The notes under the pieces: generated by a model | Database searches by the model: none | The model's input: only the letters and a program-made list of their open reading frames with translations | Told to the model about the DNA's origin: nothing | Made by a program: the position numbers and the translations under genes | Part shown: positions 6,751 through 7,100 of the stretch, one piece after another | Layout of the letters: each line of letters begins with the position of its first letter | Numbering within the stretch: position 1 is the first letter of the stretch | Assembly: GCA_013042695.1 (NCBI GenBank) | Contig: JABDPQ010000033.1 | Span: 1-7,100, forward strand | DNA length: 7,100 nt | Direction: 5' to 3' | From: Desulfobacterales bacterium | GTDB lineage: Bacteria; Desulfobacterota; Desulfobulbia; Desulfobulbales; Desulfocapsaceae

Positions 6751-7100
6751 ACCAAATCCTCCGCCCTGAAAACCGGCCCATCAATACATACATGCACATA
6801 GCCGCCCTTGCTGCTGGGAACATTGCACCCCAAACACGCTCCCATCCCACATGCCATGACACTTTCAACAGATACCTGGCAGCCAACCTGCTTGTTTTTA
6901 CAAATTCGTTGAAGAACATCAAGCATCGGGTCCGGTCCACAGGCATAGACCTGCGAGCCAATAGGCAAATCCTGAGAACTGAGCAGATCCGTTACATAGC
7001 CTTGTATACCAAATGAACCGTCGTCTGTACTGCAATGTACCGGCATACCGATCTGCTGAAAATCCTTGACAAGCGGTTCTACCTCCTCCTTGCTCCTGCC
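6738..7100 (-). CDS. pyrK: Dihydroorotate dehydrogenase B electron-transfer subunit (5' partial)
   Basis: The frame stays open to the window edge (first visible codons read GRSKEEVEPLV), so this is the C-terminal 120 residues of a protein usually around 250-290 aa; the N-terminal FAD domain is outside. STDDGSFGIQGYVTDLL and the following QVYACGPDPMLDVL are the end of the ferredoxin-reductase-like NAD-binding domain. The last part is the PyrK [2Fe-2S] domain: four cysteines in CGMGACLGC and VHVC, spaced C-x4-C-x2-C-x12-C (visible residues 84, 89, 92, 105), then DGPVFRAEDLVW, the usual PyrK ending. PyrK passes electrons from PyrD's FMN through the cluster and FAD to NAD+. The apparent ATG at 7046 is internal, because homology continues upstream of it. 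Confidence 0.95.
   Translation of the reverse strand, partial: GRSKEEVEPLVKDFQQIGMPVHCSTDDGSFGIQGYVTDLLSSQDLPIGSQVYACGPDPMLDVLQRICKNKQVGCQVSVESVMACGMGACLGCNVPSSKGGYVHVCIDGPVFRAEDLVWNS
6757..6762 (-). promoter_or_regulatory. Ribosome binding site of pyrD
   Basis: The minus strand reads GGAGGA six bases before ATG 6750, a near-perfect match to the anti-Shine-Dalgarno at good spacing. It lies inside the last codons of pyrK and fixes the pyrD start at 6750 despite the 13-nt overlap (6738-6750). It is the strongest site in the window and should keep PyrD and PyrK made in balanced amounts. Confidence 0.85.

Overview
The window carries eight protein genes in two convergent four-gene sets, with almost no non-coding DNA. 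I see no tRNA, rRNA, mobile element, CRISPR array or long repeat. Several features suggest an anaerobic, Gram-negative bacterium. Two periplasmic or outer-membrane lytic transglycosylases (MltB-like and MltA-like) imply an outer membrane. The pyrimidine genes encode the NAD-linked, two-subunit dihydroorotate dehydrogenase (PyrK + PyrDB), not the quinone-linked PyrD typical of aerobic Proteobacteria. With moderate GC by eye, this combination would fit Desulfobacterota (for example Desulfobulbales-like sulfate reducers or sulfur disproportionators). The taxonomic placement is an inference; I could not run a search.

Plus strand, 2-4182: a DHH-family phosphoesterase (5' end outside the window), an MltB-family lytic transglycosylase, an MltA-family lytic transglycosylase lipoprotein, and an S-adenosyl-L-methionine hydrolase (DUF62 family). 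The first three genes are joined by stop/start overlaps (8 nt at 924-931 and a TTGA junction at 2051-2054), so they are very probably one operon. The fourth follows after 56 nt with its own Shine-Dalgarno-like site.

Minus strand, 7100-4192: PyrK (5' end outside the window), PyrD class 1B, a small DUF1232 (YkvA-like) membrane protein, and AroA (EPSP synthase). pyrK and pyrD overlap by 13 nt, and pyrD has a strong GGAGGA site inside the end of pyrK. The DUF1232 gene begins 3 nt after pyrD, and aroA begins 75 nt after that. The set makes the orotate-forming enzyme of pyrimidine synthesis and the penultimate enzyme of the chorismate pathway.

The two sets meet tail to tail with only 9 nt between stop codons (4183-4191) and no visible intrinsic terminator, so transcripts probably overlap at their 3' ends. 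Most of the window is housekeeping metabolism and cell-wall remodelling. I did not find a clear new defence or mobile system. The points most worth a second look are the conserved-looking link of a DHH phosphoesterase with two unrelated murein lytic enzymes, the GGGR version of its DHHA1 motif, and the non-standard glyphosate-loop sequence of AroA.
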